Of a DNA stretch of 33,438 nt, positions 21,888 to 30,402 are shown one piece after another (within the stretch, counting starts at the first letter, position 1; the number at the start of each line of letters is the position of its first letter). Origin of the DNA: Nonomuraea ceibae (lineage in GTDB: Bacteria > Actinomycetota > Actinomycetes > Streptosporangiales > Streptosporangiaceae); assembly GCF_019396325.1 (NCBI RefSeq), contig NZ_JAHKRO010000105.1, forward strand, positions 1 to 33,438, in the 5' to 3' direction. The notes under the pieces were generated by a model, which worked only from the letters and a program-made list of their open reading frames with translations, was not told the DNA's origin and searched no databases. The position numbers and the translations under genes were made by a program.

Positions 21888-22696
21888 CGGCGTTCCTGCC
21901 ATCCGGTGAGGCGGCGTTCGGCGAGCTGGAGCAGCCGGTCCATCAGCAGGCCGAGCACGCCGATGCTGATCAGCCCGACGAAGATGGTGGGCAGGTCGTA
22001 GTAGAGCTGGGCCTGCTGCATGCGGTAGCCGAGGCCCTCCTGGGCGGCGATGAGCTCGGCGGCCACCAGCGTGCCCCAGGCGGCGCCGAGGCCGACGCGC
22101 ATGCCGACGATGATGAACGGCGTGGAGGCGGGCACCACGACCTTGAGGAAGATGACCCGGTCGGAGGCGCCGAGCACGCGGGCGGCGTTGATGAGCGTCT
22201 TGTCGACGTCCATCACGCCCTGGAACGTCGCCACGACGCTCGACAGGAACGCGGCCAGGAAGATGACGAAGACCTTCGGCGTCTCGCCGATGCCCATGAG
22301 CAGGATGGCCAGCGGGATGATGGCCAGCGGCGGGATCGTGCGGAAGAACTGCACGTAGGGCTCGATGAGGGCGCGGGCGGTGGCGTACCAGCCCATCAGG
22401 AAGCCGACCGGGACGGCCAGCGCGGTGCCGAGCGCGAAGCCGGTGAAGACGCGGCGCAGGCTGGCGAGCAGGTCGGCGGTGAGCGTGCCGTCGGCGATCA
22501 GCTCGGCGCCGCGCACGGCGACGTCGACGGGGCCGGTGAGGCCCTGGATGCCGGAGGCCGACAGGCCGGTCCAGGCGGCGAGTCCGGCCGCGACGGCGAC
22601 CACGTTCAGGACGATCCCGCGGGCGGGCCGCTTGGCGCGGCGGCGGCGGGGAGCGGGCGGGTCGCCGGGTCTCTGGGTGACGCTCAGTGCGGTCAT
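21884..22696 (-). CDS. ABC transporter permease, SsuC/TauC type
   Basis: The 270-aa inner-membrane protein has an Arg-rich cytoplasmic N-terminus, then six or so hydrophobic helices. The EAA loop that docks the ATPase reads AARVLGASDRVIFLKVVVPAS, near residues 170-190. WGTLVAAELIAAQEGLGYRMQ is characteristic of the nitrate/sulfonate/taurine permease group. ATG 22696 has GGAGG ten bases upstream and is preferred over an upstream ATG at 22750. The 163-base gap to ROK regulator 1 contains an AT-rich stretch (22730-22765) with TTGACG on the minus strand, so a separate promoter is possible. Confidence 0.9.
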   Translation of the reverse strand: MTALSVTQRPGDPPAPRRRRAKRPARGIVLNVVAVAAGLAAWTGLSASGIQGLTGPVDVAVRGAELIADGTLTADLLASLRRVFTGFALGTALAVPVGFLMGWYATARALIEPYVQFFRTIPPLAIIPLAILLMGIGETPKVFVIFLAAFLSSVVATFQGVMDVDKTLINAARVLGASDRVIFLKVVVPASTPFIIVGMRVGLGAAWGTLVAAELIAAQEGLGYRMQQAQLYYDLPTIFVGLISIGVLGLLMDRLLQLAERRLTGWQERR

Positions 22697-22859
22697 GGCT
22701 GGGGTGCCTCCATGCCCGACAGTGTGCTGATGTCCGGATATTTTCGTCAATAGGTAGGCAAAAATAGCCGATGATTGTTCCGCTCCGCCGCAGGTCGGAC
22801 ACGGGCGCGGTCAGCCGCAGGCTCGGGTTTTGATCCGTAGCCCGTACAAAAAAGGTGGG

Positions 22860-24026
22860 TCAGGCGGGCCTGAGGTGGGCCGGGATCGACGGCTCCTCGT
22901 GCAGCAGGAGCGCGATCGCGCCCATGGCCGAGGCGTTCACGCCGAGGTCGGCCTGCGTCACCCGGATCTCGCGCGGCGACCTGGGCAGGGCCAGGTGGCC
23001 GATCGCCTCGCGGATCGGGTCGAGCACCAGGCTGCCCAGCCCGGCCAGCTCGCCGCCCACGACGACCAGCGCCGGGTCGAGCTGCGTCACGGTGTCGGCC
23101 AGCACGCGGCCCAGGTCGCGGGCCGCCGACGAGACGACCTCGCACGCCACCGTGGCCCGGTCCTGGGCGGCGGCGACGAGCGCGTCGAGGCCGTCGAGCG
23201 GGACGCCGCGCGCCGCGCACGCGTCGAGCAGCGCCTGGCCGCCGATCCTGCCCTCCAGGCAGCCGCGCCCGCCGCAGTGACAGGGCGGCCCCGACGGGTC
23301 GAGCGAGACGTGGCCGAGCTCGCCGCTCGCGCCGTGGGCGCCGCGCAGCAGCCTGCCGCCCGCGACGAAGCCGCCGCCCACGCCCACGGACCAGCGCACG
23401 TAGACGACGTCGCGCACGGACCTGGCCGCGCCCCAGGTGGCCTCGGCCAGCGCCGCCAGCCTGGCGTTGTTGTCGACCGCCACCCGCACGCCGAACTCGT
23501 CGGCGATGCGGCGCGCCAGCGGCTGGTGACCCGCGGGACCGGGATCGCCGTCGACGACGCCCACCAGGCCGAGCCCGACCGCCTCAAGGGCGCCCAGCCG
23601 CACGCCGCGCTCCTCGGCCACCTGCCGGACCAGGCCGATCGCCGCCTCCGCCAGCGCGAGCGGCGCCGCGTCCTCGGGAAGGTCGCGGGCCGCGGTGGTG
23701 ACGACCTGGTGCGCGGCGTTGGCGATCGCCAGGCGGATGCGGCCCCGGCCCAGGTCGAGGCCGAGCAGCAGACCGGCGGCGGGGTTGAGCGCCACGAGCG
23801 ACGCCGGACGGCCGCGCCCGCGCGGCTCGCCGGGCGCCGGCTCGGTCTCGACGGCGGCCCCGCGCTCGATCAGATCGGAGATGATCGTGAACAGCGTCGT
23901 ACGTGACAGCCCGGTGCGCTCGGTGAGCTGGGCCCGGCTCAGCGCGCCCGAGGAGCGCAGCGCGGACAGGACGGCGTCCTCGTGCACCCGGCGGAGCCGC
24001 TGGAGCGCGTCAGTGGGGCTCGACAT
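22860..24026 (-). CDS. ROK-family transcriptional regulator 1
   Basis: The 388-aa protein has an N-terminal winged helix (residues about 10-60: ALSRAQLTERTGLSRTTLFTIISDLIERG). A sugar-kinase-like ROK domain follows, with GLDLGRGRIRLAIAN, the acceptor motif GELGHVSLDP and the zinc motif C-H-C-G-G-R-G-C near residue 250. ROK repressors usually sense sugars such as N-acetylglucosamine or their phosphates. It lies between the binding-protein gene and the permease gene of one transporter, an unusual place for a regulator. A close paralogue is encoded at 26591-27760. ATG 24026 appears leaderless, with TTGACA at 24044-24049 and CATCAT ending six bases before the start. It probably controls the cassette; ligand unknown. 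Confidence 0.9.
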   Translation of the reverse strand: MSSPTDALQRLRRVHEDAVLSALRSSGALSRAQLTERTGLSRTTLFTIISDLIERGAAVETEPAPGEPRGRGRPASLVALNPAAGLLLGLDLGRGRIRLAIANAAHQVVTTAARDLPEDAAPLALAEAAIGLVRQVAEERGVRLGALEAVGLGLVGVVDGDPGPAGHQPLARRIADEFGVRVAVDNNARLAALAEATWGAARSVRDVVYVRWSVGVGGGFVAGGRLLRGAHGASGELGHVSLDPSGPPCHCGGRGCLEGRIGGQALLDACAARGVPLDGLDALVAAAQDRATVACEVVSSAARDLGRVLADTVTQLDPALVVVGGELAGLGSLVLDPIREAIGHLALPRSPREIRVTQADLGVNASAMGAIALLLHEEPSIPAHLRPA

Positions 24027-24032
24027 GGGACC

Positions 24033-24060
24033 ATGATGGGTCGAGGTCGAAATTTGTCAA
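24033..24060 (-). promoter_or_regulatory. promoter of ROK regulator 1, possibly leaderless
   Basis: On the minus strand a TTGACA hexamer is followed after 16 bases by CATCAT, which ends six bases before the ATG at 24026. The same CATCAT sits at exactly the same distance from the start of ROK regulator 2, behind TTGCAC. The shared spacing suggests a copied promoter and leaderless messages. Confidence 0.4.
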
Positions 24061-24069
24061 CTTCCCGGG

Positions 24070-25062
24070 TTAATTAGCGGCGCCCTTGTAGAGGTCGGCC
24101 GTGAAGTACGTGGCCGGGTCCGGCGACTGCGGCAGCTTGCCCATCGTGACGAAGATGTCCGCCAGCCCCTTGTACCAACCGGCCACCGACCCGTCCGCGG
24201 TCAGCTTGTCCAGCTCGGCCGTCGGCACGATCCTGGTCACCGCCGAGGCGCCCTTGAACTGCTCCGCCGGGGCCTTCAGGAACGTCGCCGTCAGCGTCTC
24301 GGCCTCGGCCGTGTTGGCCGCCACCCAGTCGTTGCCCTCGCGCAGCACCTTGAGCACCTTGGTCACGGTCGCCGCGTCCTCGGCCACCAGCTCGTTGCGG
24401 GCCACGAAGGAGCTGGGGAAGCTGAGCTTGGGGTAGTAGTCCTCGCTCTTGGTCAGCTCGATCAGGTCGGGCACGTTCTTCTTGATGGTGTCGATCAGCG
24501 GGTACCAGATGGCGGCCGCGTCGATCTGCTTGGCGCTGAAGGCCGACACGACCGTGCTCGGGTCCATGTTGACCTTCTGCACGTCCTTGCCGGTCAGCCC
24601 GGCCTCCTTGAGCGCCAGCTCCAGGATCATGTCGCCGGAGGTGCCCTCGGGGACGCCGATCTTCTTGCCCTTCAGCCCGGCGACCGAGGTGACGCCGGAG
24701 TCCGCGTGGGTGATCAGCCGGTCGGCCTGGCCCAGCATGTTCGGTGCGATGATCTTGGCTTTGCCGCTGGCCGGGAGCCAGGTGGCGCCCGAGCCGATGT
24801 AGCCGAAGTCGATGTCGCCCGAGCCGAGCGCCTGGATCTGCAGCGGCCCGTTGGTGAACACCTTCAGCTCGGGCTCCAGGCCGTGCTTGGCCCACAGCCC
24901 CTGCTTGTCGGCGGCGGCGAGCACGGCGGCGCCCGCGAAGTCGGCGATGTAGCCGAACCTGACGGTTCGCGCGCCGTCCTCGGAGGAGGAGCCGCACGCG
25001 GCCACGGGAAGGACGAGGGCGAGCGCTGCCGTGAAGGCCGCCAGCCTGCGAGGAAGCCTCAT
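24070..25062 (-). CDS. ABC substrate-binding lipoprotein, SsuA/TauA-like
   Basis: The 330-aa lipoprotein has a signal peptide ending in LPVAAC, with the lipidated Cys at residue 23. It belongs to the NMT1/SsuA fold: RTVRFGYIADFAGAAVLAAADKQGLWAKHGLEPELK at the start, GDIDFGYIGSGATW, then KIGVPEGTSGDMIL and DAAAIWYPL. Such proteins bind sulfonates, taurine, nitrate, aromatic or sulfate esters outside the membrane. AAAGGACC precedes ATG 25062. It lies 47 bases after the sulfatase gene, so substrate capture and ester cleavage are likely co-expressed. A sulfate ester is the favoured ligand by context, not by sequence. Confidence 0.9.
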   Translation of the reverse strand: MRLPRRLAAFTAALALVLPVAACGSSSEDGARTVRFGYIADFAGAAVLAAADKQGLWAKHGLEPELKVFTNGPLQIQALGSGDIDFGYIGSGATWLPASGKAKIIAPNMLGQADRLITHADSGVTSVAGLKGKKIGVPEGTSGDMILELALKEAGLTGKDVQKVNMDPSTVVSAFSAKQIDAAAIWYPLIDTIKKNVPDLIELTKSEDYYPKLSFPSSFVARNELVAEDAATVTKVLKVLREGNDWVAANTAEAETLTATFLKAPAEQFKGASAVTRIVPTAELDKLTADGSVAGWYKGLADIFVTMGKLPQSPDPATYFTADLYKGAAN

Positions 25063-25109
25063 CGGAGGTCCTTTCTCAGGAATGGGTTACGGGGGGTGGA
25101 CGGCGGCAC

Positions 25110-26594
25110 TCAGGCCACCTCGTCGGCGACGCCGTCGACGTCGGGGGCGCGGCCCCCGCCGATGTCGGCCATGTAGCTCATCCAGCTGGAGGCGGGGTCG
25201 CCGCGGCGCAGCAGTTCGCGGTAGAGCCGCACGGTCAGGTCACGCCGGACCGCCGCGTAGGCGGGCGCGGTGTAGACGTTGCGCAACTCGTGCGGATCGC
25301 TGTCCAGGTCGTACAGCTCGTGCACGCTCTCCGGGTTGAACACCAGCTTGTGGCGGCGGTCCCGGATCATGCGCTGGGAGTAGGGGAAGTGGTGGCCGTG
25401 GAACTCGGTGACCACCTGCGGCCGGGGATCGGGCTCGCCCTCGACGAGCGGGAGCAGGCTGCTGCCGTCGCAGGGCTCCTGCGGTGGCAGCCCGGCCAGG
25501 GCGAGGATCGTCGGGTTGAGATCGATCAGCGTGGCGAACTCGTCCACCACCCGCGCCCCGGCCCCCGGCACCCGGACGATGCCGGGGACGCGGTAGATGT
25601 CCTCGTACATCGCCGGGCCCTTGTCGTTGAGCCGGTGCGCGCCGGTGAACTCGCCGTGGTCGGCGGTGAACATCACCGCGGTGTCGTCCCAGAGCCCGTG
25701 CTCGCGCAGCGCGGCGGTCAGGCGCCCGATCTGGTCGTCGATCATCGTGACGTAGCCCCAGTAGACCGCGATCAGCTTGCGCCAGGCGTCGGCGTCGAAG
25801 TGGTCGGCCGACCAGTATTCGGAGTAGCGGCGCTGCACGTCGGGCTTGCCGTCGAAGGTCTCGGCCATCGACTCCGGCAGCGGCACCAGCGCGGGATCGT
25901 AGAGGTCGTAGTACTCGTCCGGGATCAGGTACGGCAGGTGCGGGCCGAACCAGTGGCAGGAGAGCACGAACGGCCTGCCGTCGCGGTGGAAGTCGCGCGC
26001 GTAGTCCGCCAGCAGCTCCAGCGTCCGGTCGGTGAGGTACGCCTCGATCGTCGCCTCGGGCGGCTGCCGCAGGCGGCCGGCGATGAGGTGGCCGCGGCCG
26101 GAGCCGTTCTCTGCGCGGCCGAAGACCGCCTGCTCCACGGCGAACGGCGGGTGGCCGCGCTCCTTGAGCCACCGCTCGTAGGAGGGGTGGTGGAACGGGT
26201 TGAGCGCGCCCGGCAGGTGCTCGCCGTCCATGCCGTAGAACTCCGGGCCCCGCTCGCGGCCGATGTGCCACTTGCCGACGTGCCCCAGGTTGTAGCCGGC
26301 GGCCCGCAGCGGCGCGGCCATGACGGGGTGCTCGTCGGCCACCTCGTCGCGGGCGCCGCCGTTGCGCTCCGGGTTGACCAGCAGGCCGTGCCGGAACGGG
26401 TGCAGCCCGGTGAACAGCGACGCCCGCGCGGGGGTGCAGATCGCGGTGGGGGTGTAGAAGCGGTCGAACCGGGTGCCTTCCGCGGCCAGGCCGTCCAGCG
26501 CCGGGGTGCGGACCAGCGGGTTGCCATAGCAGCCGAGGGTGTCCACCCGGTGCTGGTCGGTCATCAGGAACAGGACGTTGCGTGGGGTGGTCAC
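25110..26594 (-). CDS. cytoplasmic sulfatase (formylglycine type)
   Basis: The 494-aa enzyme belongs to the type I sulfatases. The maturation motif C-T-P-A-R is at Cys53, which is converted to formylglycine by a separate enzyme not seen here. MTDQHRVDTLGCYG at the start supplies a metal-binding Asp, GHVGKWHIG follows near 105-115, and FTADHGEFTGAH holds the later metal ligands. It has no signal peptide, so the substrate must enter the cell, presumably by the adjacent ABC importer. GTG 26594 overlaps the stop of ROK regulator 2 (GTGA). It should release sulfate from an organic sulfate ester. The overall look resembles choline- or sugar-sulfatases; the exact substrate cannot be read from sequence. 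Confidence 0.92.
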   Translation of the reverse strand: MTTPRNVLFLMTDQHRVDTLGCYGNPLVRTPALDGLAAEGTRFDRFYTPTAICTPARASLFTGLHPFRHGLLVNPERNGGARDEVADEHPVMAAPLRAAGYNLGHVGKWHIGRERGPEFYGMDGEHLPGALNPFHHPSYERWLKERGHPPFAVEQAVFGRAENGSGRGHLIAGRLRQPPEATIEAYLTDRTLELLADYARDFHRDGRPFVLSCHWFGPHLPYLIPDEYYDLYDPALVPLPESMAETFDGKPDVQRRYSEYWSADHFDADAWRKLIAVYWGYVTMIDDQIGRLTAALREHGLWDDTAVMFTADHGEFTGAHRLNDKGPAMYEDIYRVPGIVRVPGAGARVVDEFATLIDLNPTILALAGLPPQEPCDGSSLLPLVEGEPDPRPQVVTEFHGHHFPYSQRMIRDRRHKLVFNPESVHELYDLDSDPHELRNVYTAPAYAAVRRDLTVRLYRELLRRGDPASSWMSYMADIGGGRAPDVDGVADEVA

Positions 26595-27760
26595 TCGTTC
26601 TCCGTTCGGAAGGGGGTGGGCGGCTCGTCGTGGAGGAGGAGGGCGATGGCGCCCATCGCGGACGCCCTGGCGCCCAGGTCGGCGGGGACGACCTCGACGG
26701 TGCTCGGGGTGCGGGGCAGGGCCAGGCGGGAGATCGACTCGCGGATCGGGCCGAGCACGAGGCTGCCCAGCGCGGCGAGCTCGCCGCCGACGACGACCCG
26801 CTCGGGGTCGAGCTGGACCACCGCGTCGGCCAGCACCCGCCCGAGGTCGGCGGCGGCGGCGGAGATCACCTCGCACACGGCGGGCACCCGGTCGCGGGCG
26901 GCGGCCACCAGCGCGTCGAGGCCGTCGAGCCGGACGCCGCCGGCGGCGCAGGCGTCGAGCAGCGCCTGCGCGCCGATGCGCGGCTCCAGGCAGCCCCGCG
27001 AGCCGCAGTGGCAGGGCGGCCCGGCTGGGTCGAGCGAGATGTGGCCGAGTTCGCCGGCGGCGCCGGTCGCGCCCCGCACGAGCCGGCCGCCGACGAGGAA
27101 GCCGCCGCCCACCCCGACCGACCAGCGCGCGTACACGATGTCGCGGGCCGGCCTGGCCGCGCCCCAGGTGCTCTCGGCCAGCGCGGCCAGCCTGGCGTTG
27201 TTGTCGACGGCGACGCGCACGCCGAACTCGCGCGACAGCCGGTCCTTGACGGGCGCGTAGCGGGCGGGCGGCAGCGCGGGGTCGCCGGCGCCGCCGATCA
27301 GGCCGACGCCGATGGCCTCCAGGGCGTCCAGGCGCACGCCGCGCTCGCCGCTGACCTGCTTGACCAGCCGCACCGCTGCCTCGGCCTGCTCCAGTACGTC
27401 GGCGCCCTCGGGGACGTCGGCCATGCCGGTGGCGACGATCTGGTGCGACAGGTTGGCGACGGCCAGGTGGATGCGCCTTCTGGCCAGGTCGAGGCCGATG
27501 AGCTGGCCCGCTCCGGGGTTGAGCGTGACGAGCGAGGCGGGCCGGCCGCGCCCGCGCCGGGCCGTCGCTGGGGCCTCGGTCTCGACGACCGAGGCCCGCT
27601 CGATCATCTCCGAAATGATCGTGAACAGCGTGGTGCGGGACAGGCCGGTGATCCGGATCAGGTCGGTACGGCTCAGCGCACCCGACGAGCGCAGGGCGTC
27701 GAGGACGGCGTCCTCGTGGGCACGGCGGAGCCGTTGCAGCGCGTCGGTCGGCTTGGGCAT
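26591..27760 (-). CDS. ROK-family transcriptional regulator 2
   Basis: The 389-aa protein is a close relative of the regulator at 22860-24026. They share PTDALQRLRR near the start, GLSRTTLFTIIS in the winged helix, RVAVDNNARLAALAE, RWSVGVGGGF and the zinc motif (here C-H-C-G-S-R-G-C). The recognition region differs slightly (TDLIRITG against AQLTERTG), so targets may differ. ATG 27760 is chosen because the match to the paralogue begins there; an upstream in-frame extension is rejected. It heads the leftward cassette, overlapping the sulfatase start, and is divergent from the hexosaminidase gene. It likely represses both directions from the shared region 27761-27928. Confidence 0.9.
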   Translation of the reverse strand: MPKPTDALQRLRRAHEDAVLDALRSSGALSRTDLIRITGLSRTTLFTIISEMIERASVVETEAPATARRGRGRPASLVTLNPGAGQLIGLDLARRRIHLAVANLSHQIVATGMADVPEGADVLEQAEAAVRLVKQVSGERGVRLDALEAIGVGLIGGAGDPALPPARYAPVKDRLSREFGVRVAVDNNARLAALAESTWGAARPARDIVYARWSVGVGGGFLVGGRLVRGATGAAGELGHISLDPAGPPCHCGSRGCLEPRIGAQALLDACAAGGVRLDGLDALVAAARDRVPAVCEVISAAAADLGRVLADAVVQLDPERVVVGGELAALGSLVLGPIRESISRLALPRTPSTVEVVPADLGARASAMGAIALLLHDEPPTPFRTENE

Positions 27761-27809
27761 GCGGCCATGATGGGGTCCCGCCCGCATTAAGTGCAAATCT
27801 TCGGACTAA

Positions 27810-27823
27810 ATATGTGCCCATAT
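27810..27823. promoter_or_regulatory. candidate operator between ROK 2 and hexosaminidase
   Basis: ATATG-TGCC-CATAT is an AT-rich dyad in an otherwise GC-rich genome, 50 bases before the ROK 2 start and about 105 before the hexosaminidase start. It is a reasonable site for a ROK repressor. A TTGACG hexamer at 27878-27883 may be the -35 of the rightward gene. Confidence 0.35.
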
Positions 27824-27928
27824 GCCTGGACCGAGGGTCCTGGCTTGGGCGGGATCGCCTATTAATGTGGAGAGTCTTGACGTAATTGGGTGAGGCGGCT
27901 CACACTCTGGGCTACCGAAAGGAGCCTC

Positions 27929-30307
27929 ATGCCCCCCACCCGTCCCGGCCGCCGCCTCACGACGGCGCTGACAGCCGCGCTCGCGGCCACGCTGCTCGCG
28001 GCCCCCGCCCAGGCCGCCGCCCAGGCCACCCCAGCCAACCTGGCCCTCGCGGGCGCCGCCTCCGCCTCCAGCGTCGAGCTCGACCGCGCCGACTTCGCTG
28101 CCGCGCACGTCAACGACGGCGACACCGCCACCCGCTGGTCGTCGAAGTACCAGGACGACAACTGGGTCCAGGTCAAGCTCGCCCAGCCGGCCACCGTCGA
28201 CCACGTCAAGCTGACCTGGCCCAACGCCTGCGCCCGCGACTTCGTGCTGCAGACCTCCGCGGACGGCGCGTCGTGGACCGACGTGGCCTCGGTGCGGCGC
28301 GACACCTGCCCGCGGACCGACGTCATCGAGGTGCGCTCCGCCGGGCCGGTCGCTTACGTGCGCATGCAGGGACGCCAGCGCTGGTCGAGCTACGGGTACT
28401 CGATCTCCGAGTTCGAGATCTGGGACGCGCCGCCCGCTCCGCCCGCGCCCACGCTCGGCCTGCTGCCCAAGCCGGTGTCCGTCGAGGAGGCCGGCGGCGA
28501 GCCGTTCGCGCTGCACCGGAACACCCGCGTGCTCGCCTCCGGCGCCGCCGCCCAGGCCCCCGCCGAGTATCTGGCCCGCGCGCTGCGCCCGGCCACCGGC
28601 TACCGGCTGCCCGTCGTCCGCAACGGCCGGGGCCCCGCGCCCATCCTCGTCGAGGTCGGCGACGGCAAGGGCCCGCAGGGCCACGAGGCCGAGGGCTACA
28701 CGCTCACCGTCACGCCCCGGCAGGTCACGCTGCGCGCCTCGACGGCCGCCGGCGCGCTCAACGGCGTCCAGACCCTGCGCCAGCTCCTGCCGCAGTGGAT
28801 CGAATCGGACACCCCCGTCGCCGCGGCCTGGACGATCCCCGCGGTGACGATCACCGACCACCCGCGCTTCGCGCACCGCGGCATGATGCTCGACGTCGCC
28901 CGCAGCTTCTACCCGGTCAGCGAGGTCAAGACCTACATCGACGCCGCCGCCCAGTTCAAGGTCAACCGGCTGCACCTGCACCTGACCGACGACCAGGGCT
29001 GGCGCATCGCCGTGGACCAGCCGGCGGACAACCCCTCCGGCATCGACTACGGCCTGCTCACCGAGGTCAGCGGCGCCACCGCGATGACCGACCGGGGCAC
29101 CGAGCCGGGCATCACCGGCTTCTACACCAAGGCCGACTACACCGAGATCATCCGCTACGCGGCCGAGAACGGCATGACCGTCATCCCCGAGATCGACATG
29201 CCCGGCCACACGAACGCCGCCCTGCACTCCATCCCGCAGCTCAACACCCCGGGCGCGCGGCCCCAGCTCCAGCCCGGCCAGACCACCGTCCCGCACAACG
29301 GCACGGGCGCGGTCGGCTACTCCTCCTTCGACGCGGACAGCCCGGTCACGTACGAGTTCGTCAAGCACGTGCTCACCGAGATCGCCGAGCTGACCCCCGG
29401 CCCCTACCTGCACATCGGCGGCGACGAGGCGCACGTCACCAGCCACGCCGACTACACCAGGATGGTCGACGCGTTCACCAAGGAGGTCGCGGCGCTCGGC
29501 AAGACCGTCGCCGGCTGGAACGAGTACGCCGGCACCGCGCTGCCGCAGGACAACGCCGTCGTCCAGTTCTGGAACGGCAACCGCCAGGCCGTGGCGAACG
29601 CCGTCAACGGCCGGGGCGCCAAGGTCGTCCTGTCACCGGCGCCGCACACGTACGTGCCGCAGAAGCAGGACCTTCGCCAGCCGCAGGGCGGCACCTGGGC
29701 GTGCGGCGGCGCGTGCGGCCTGGACCGGCACTACAACTGGGACCCGGGCGCCTACATTCCCGGCATCCAGGAGAGCAGCGTGCTGGGCGTGGAGACGGCG
29801 CTGTGGGGCGAGTTCATCCGCCGCGTCGGCCAGGCGCAGTACTACAGCTTCCCCCGGCTGATCGCCACGGCCGAGGCCGGCTGGACGCCGCAGGCGCAGC
29901 GCGACTACACCGACTTCCGCACCCGCCTGTCCGAGGCCGGCGGCAGGCTCACCGTCCAGGGGACGAACTTCTTCCCCACGGCCGACGTGGCCTGGCGGAC
30001 GGAAGCGCTGGCCGAGCCGGTGACCGTCGCCGCCGGGCAGCCGTCCGGCGCGACCTGGACCGTCACCGCCCCCGGCCGCGCCGCCGCCGACCTGAAGGCG
30101 GGCGTCGTGTGGAGCGACGGGCGGCAGGAGGACGTCACGCTGACGACCACCCGCGAGGCCAGCATCCCCGACATGCGGATCAACGCCGCGTTCACCGCGA
30201 CCTCGGCCCGCGCCTTCGACGAGCCGGGGACCTACACGGGCACGCTCTCGGTCCGCGTGCCAGGTGAGGCGCCGGTCGAGGCACGGGTGACGGTGACCGT
30301 CCGCTGA
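27929..30307 (+). CDS. secreted GH20 beta-N-acetylhexosaminidase with CBM32
   Basis: The 792-aa enzyme should remove terminal GlcNAc or GalNAc residues from glycans outside the cell. A signal peptide covers residues 1 to about 31. A discoidin-type (F5/8C, CBM32) sugar-binding domain spans about 35-165 (NDGDTATRWSSKY, SISEFEIW). A GH20 N-terminal domain follows to about 305, then the catalytic barrel with HLHLTDDQGWRI and the active-site pair Asp499-Glu500 in HIGGDEAH. A bacterial Ig-like domain ends the chain. ATG 27929 has AAAGGAG five bases upstream; an upstream ATG at 27890 is rejected. The gene is divergent from ROK 2 and ends at a strong terminator (30312-30343). Confidence 0.95.
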   Translation: MPPTRPGRRLTTALTAALAATLLAAPAQAAAQATPANLALAGAASASSVELDRADFAAAHVNDGDTATRWSSKYQDDNWVQVKLAQPATVDHVKLTWPNACARDFVLQTSADGASWTDVASVRRDTCPRTDVIEVRSAGPVAYVRMQGRQRWSSYGYSISEFEIWDAPPAPPAPTLGLLPKPVSVEEAGGEPFALHRNTRVLASGAAAQAPAEYLARALRPATGYRLPVVRNGRGPAPILVEVGDGKGPQGHEAEGYTLTVTPRQVTLRASTAAGALNGVQTLRQLLPQWIESDTPVAAAWTIPAVTITDHPRFAHRGMMLDVARSFYPVSEVKTYIDAAAQFKVNRLHLHLTDDQGWRIAVDQPADNPSGIDYGLLTEVSGATAMTDRGTEPGITGFYTKADYTEIIRYAAENGMTVIPEIDMPGHTNAALHSIPQLNTPGARPQLQPGQTTVPHNGTGAVGYSSFDADSPVTYEFVKHVLTEIAELTPGPYLHIGGDEAHVTSHADYTRMVDAFTKEVAALGKTVAGWNEYAGTALPQDNAVVQFWNGNRQAVANAVNGRGAKVVLSPAPHTYVPQKQDLRQPQGGTWACGGACGLDRHYNWDPGAYIPGIQESSVLGVETALWGEFIRRVGQAQYYSFPRLIATAEAGWTPQAQRDYTDFRTRLSEAGGRLTVQGTNFFPTADVAWRTEALAEPVTVAAGQPSGATWTVTAPGRAAADLKAGVVWSDGRQEDVTLTTTREASIPDMRINAAFTATSARAFDEPGTYTGTLSVRVPGEAPVEARVTVTVR

Positions 30308-30311
30308 GCAC

Positions 30312-30343
30312 CTCCGAGGGGCCCCGCGCCGGGCCCCTCGGAG
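30312..30343 (+). terminator. terminator after hexosaminidase
   Basis: CTCCGAGGGGCCC (30312-30324) and GGGCCCCTCGGAG (30331-30343) form a perfect 13-bp stem with a six-base loop, four bases past the stop codon. Confidence 0.9.
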
Positions 30344-30402
30344 CAGTGCATATGACCGTCTACGCTGGCAGTTGTGATGCTCCGATACTTCACTCTGGAT
30401 CG

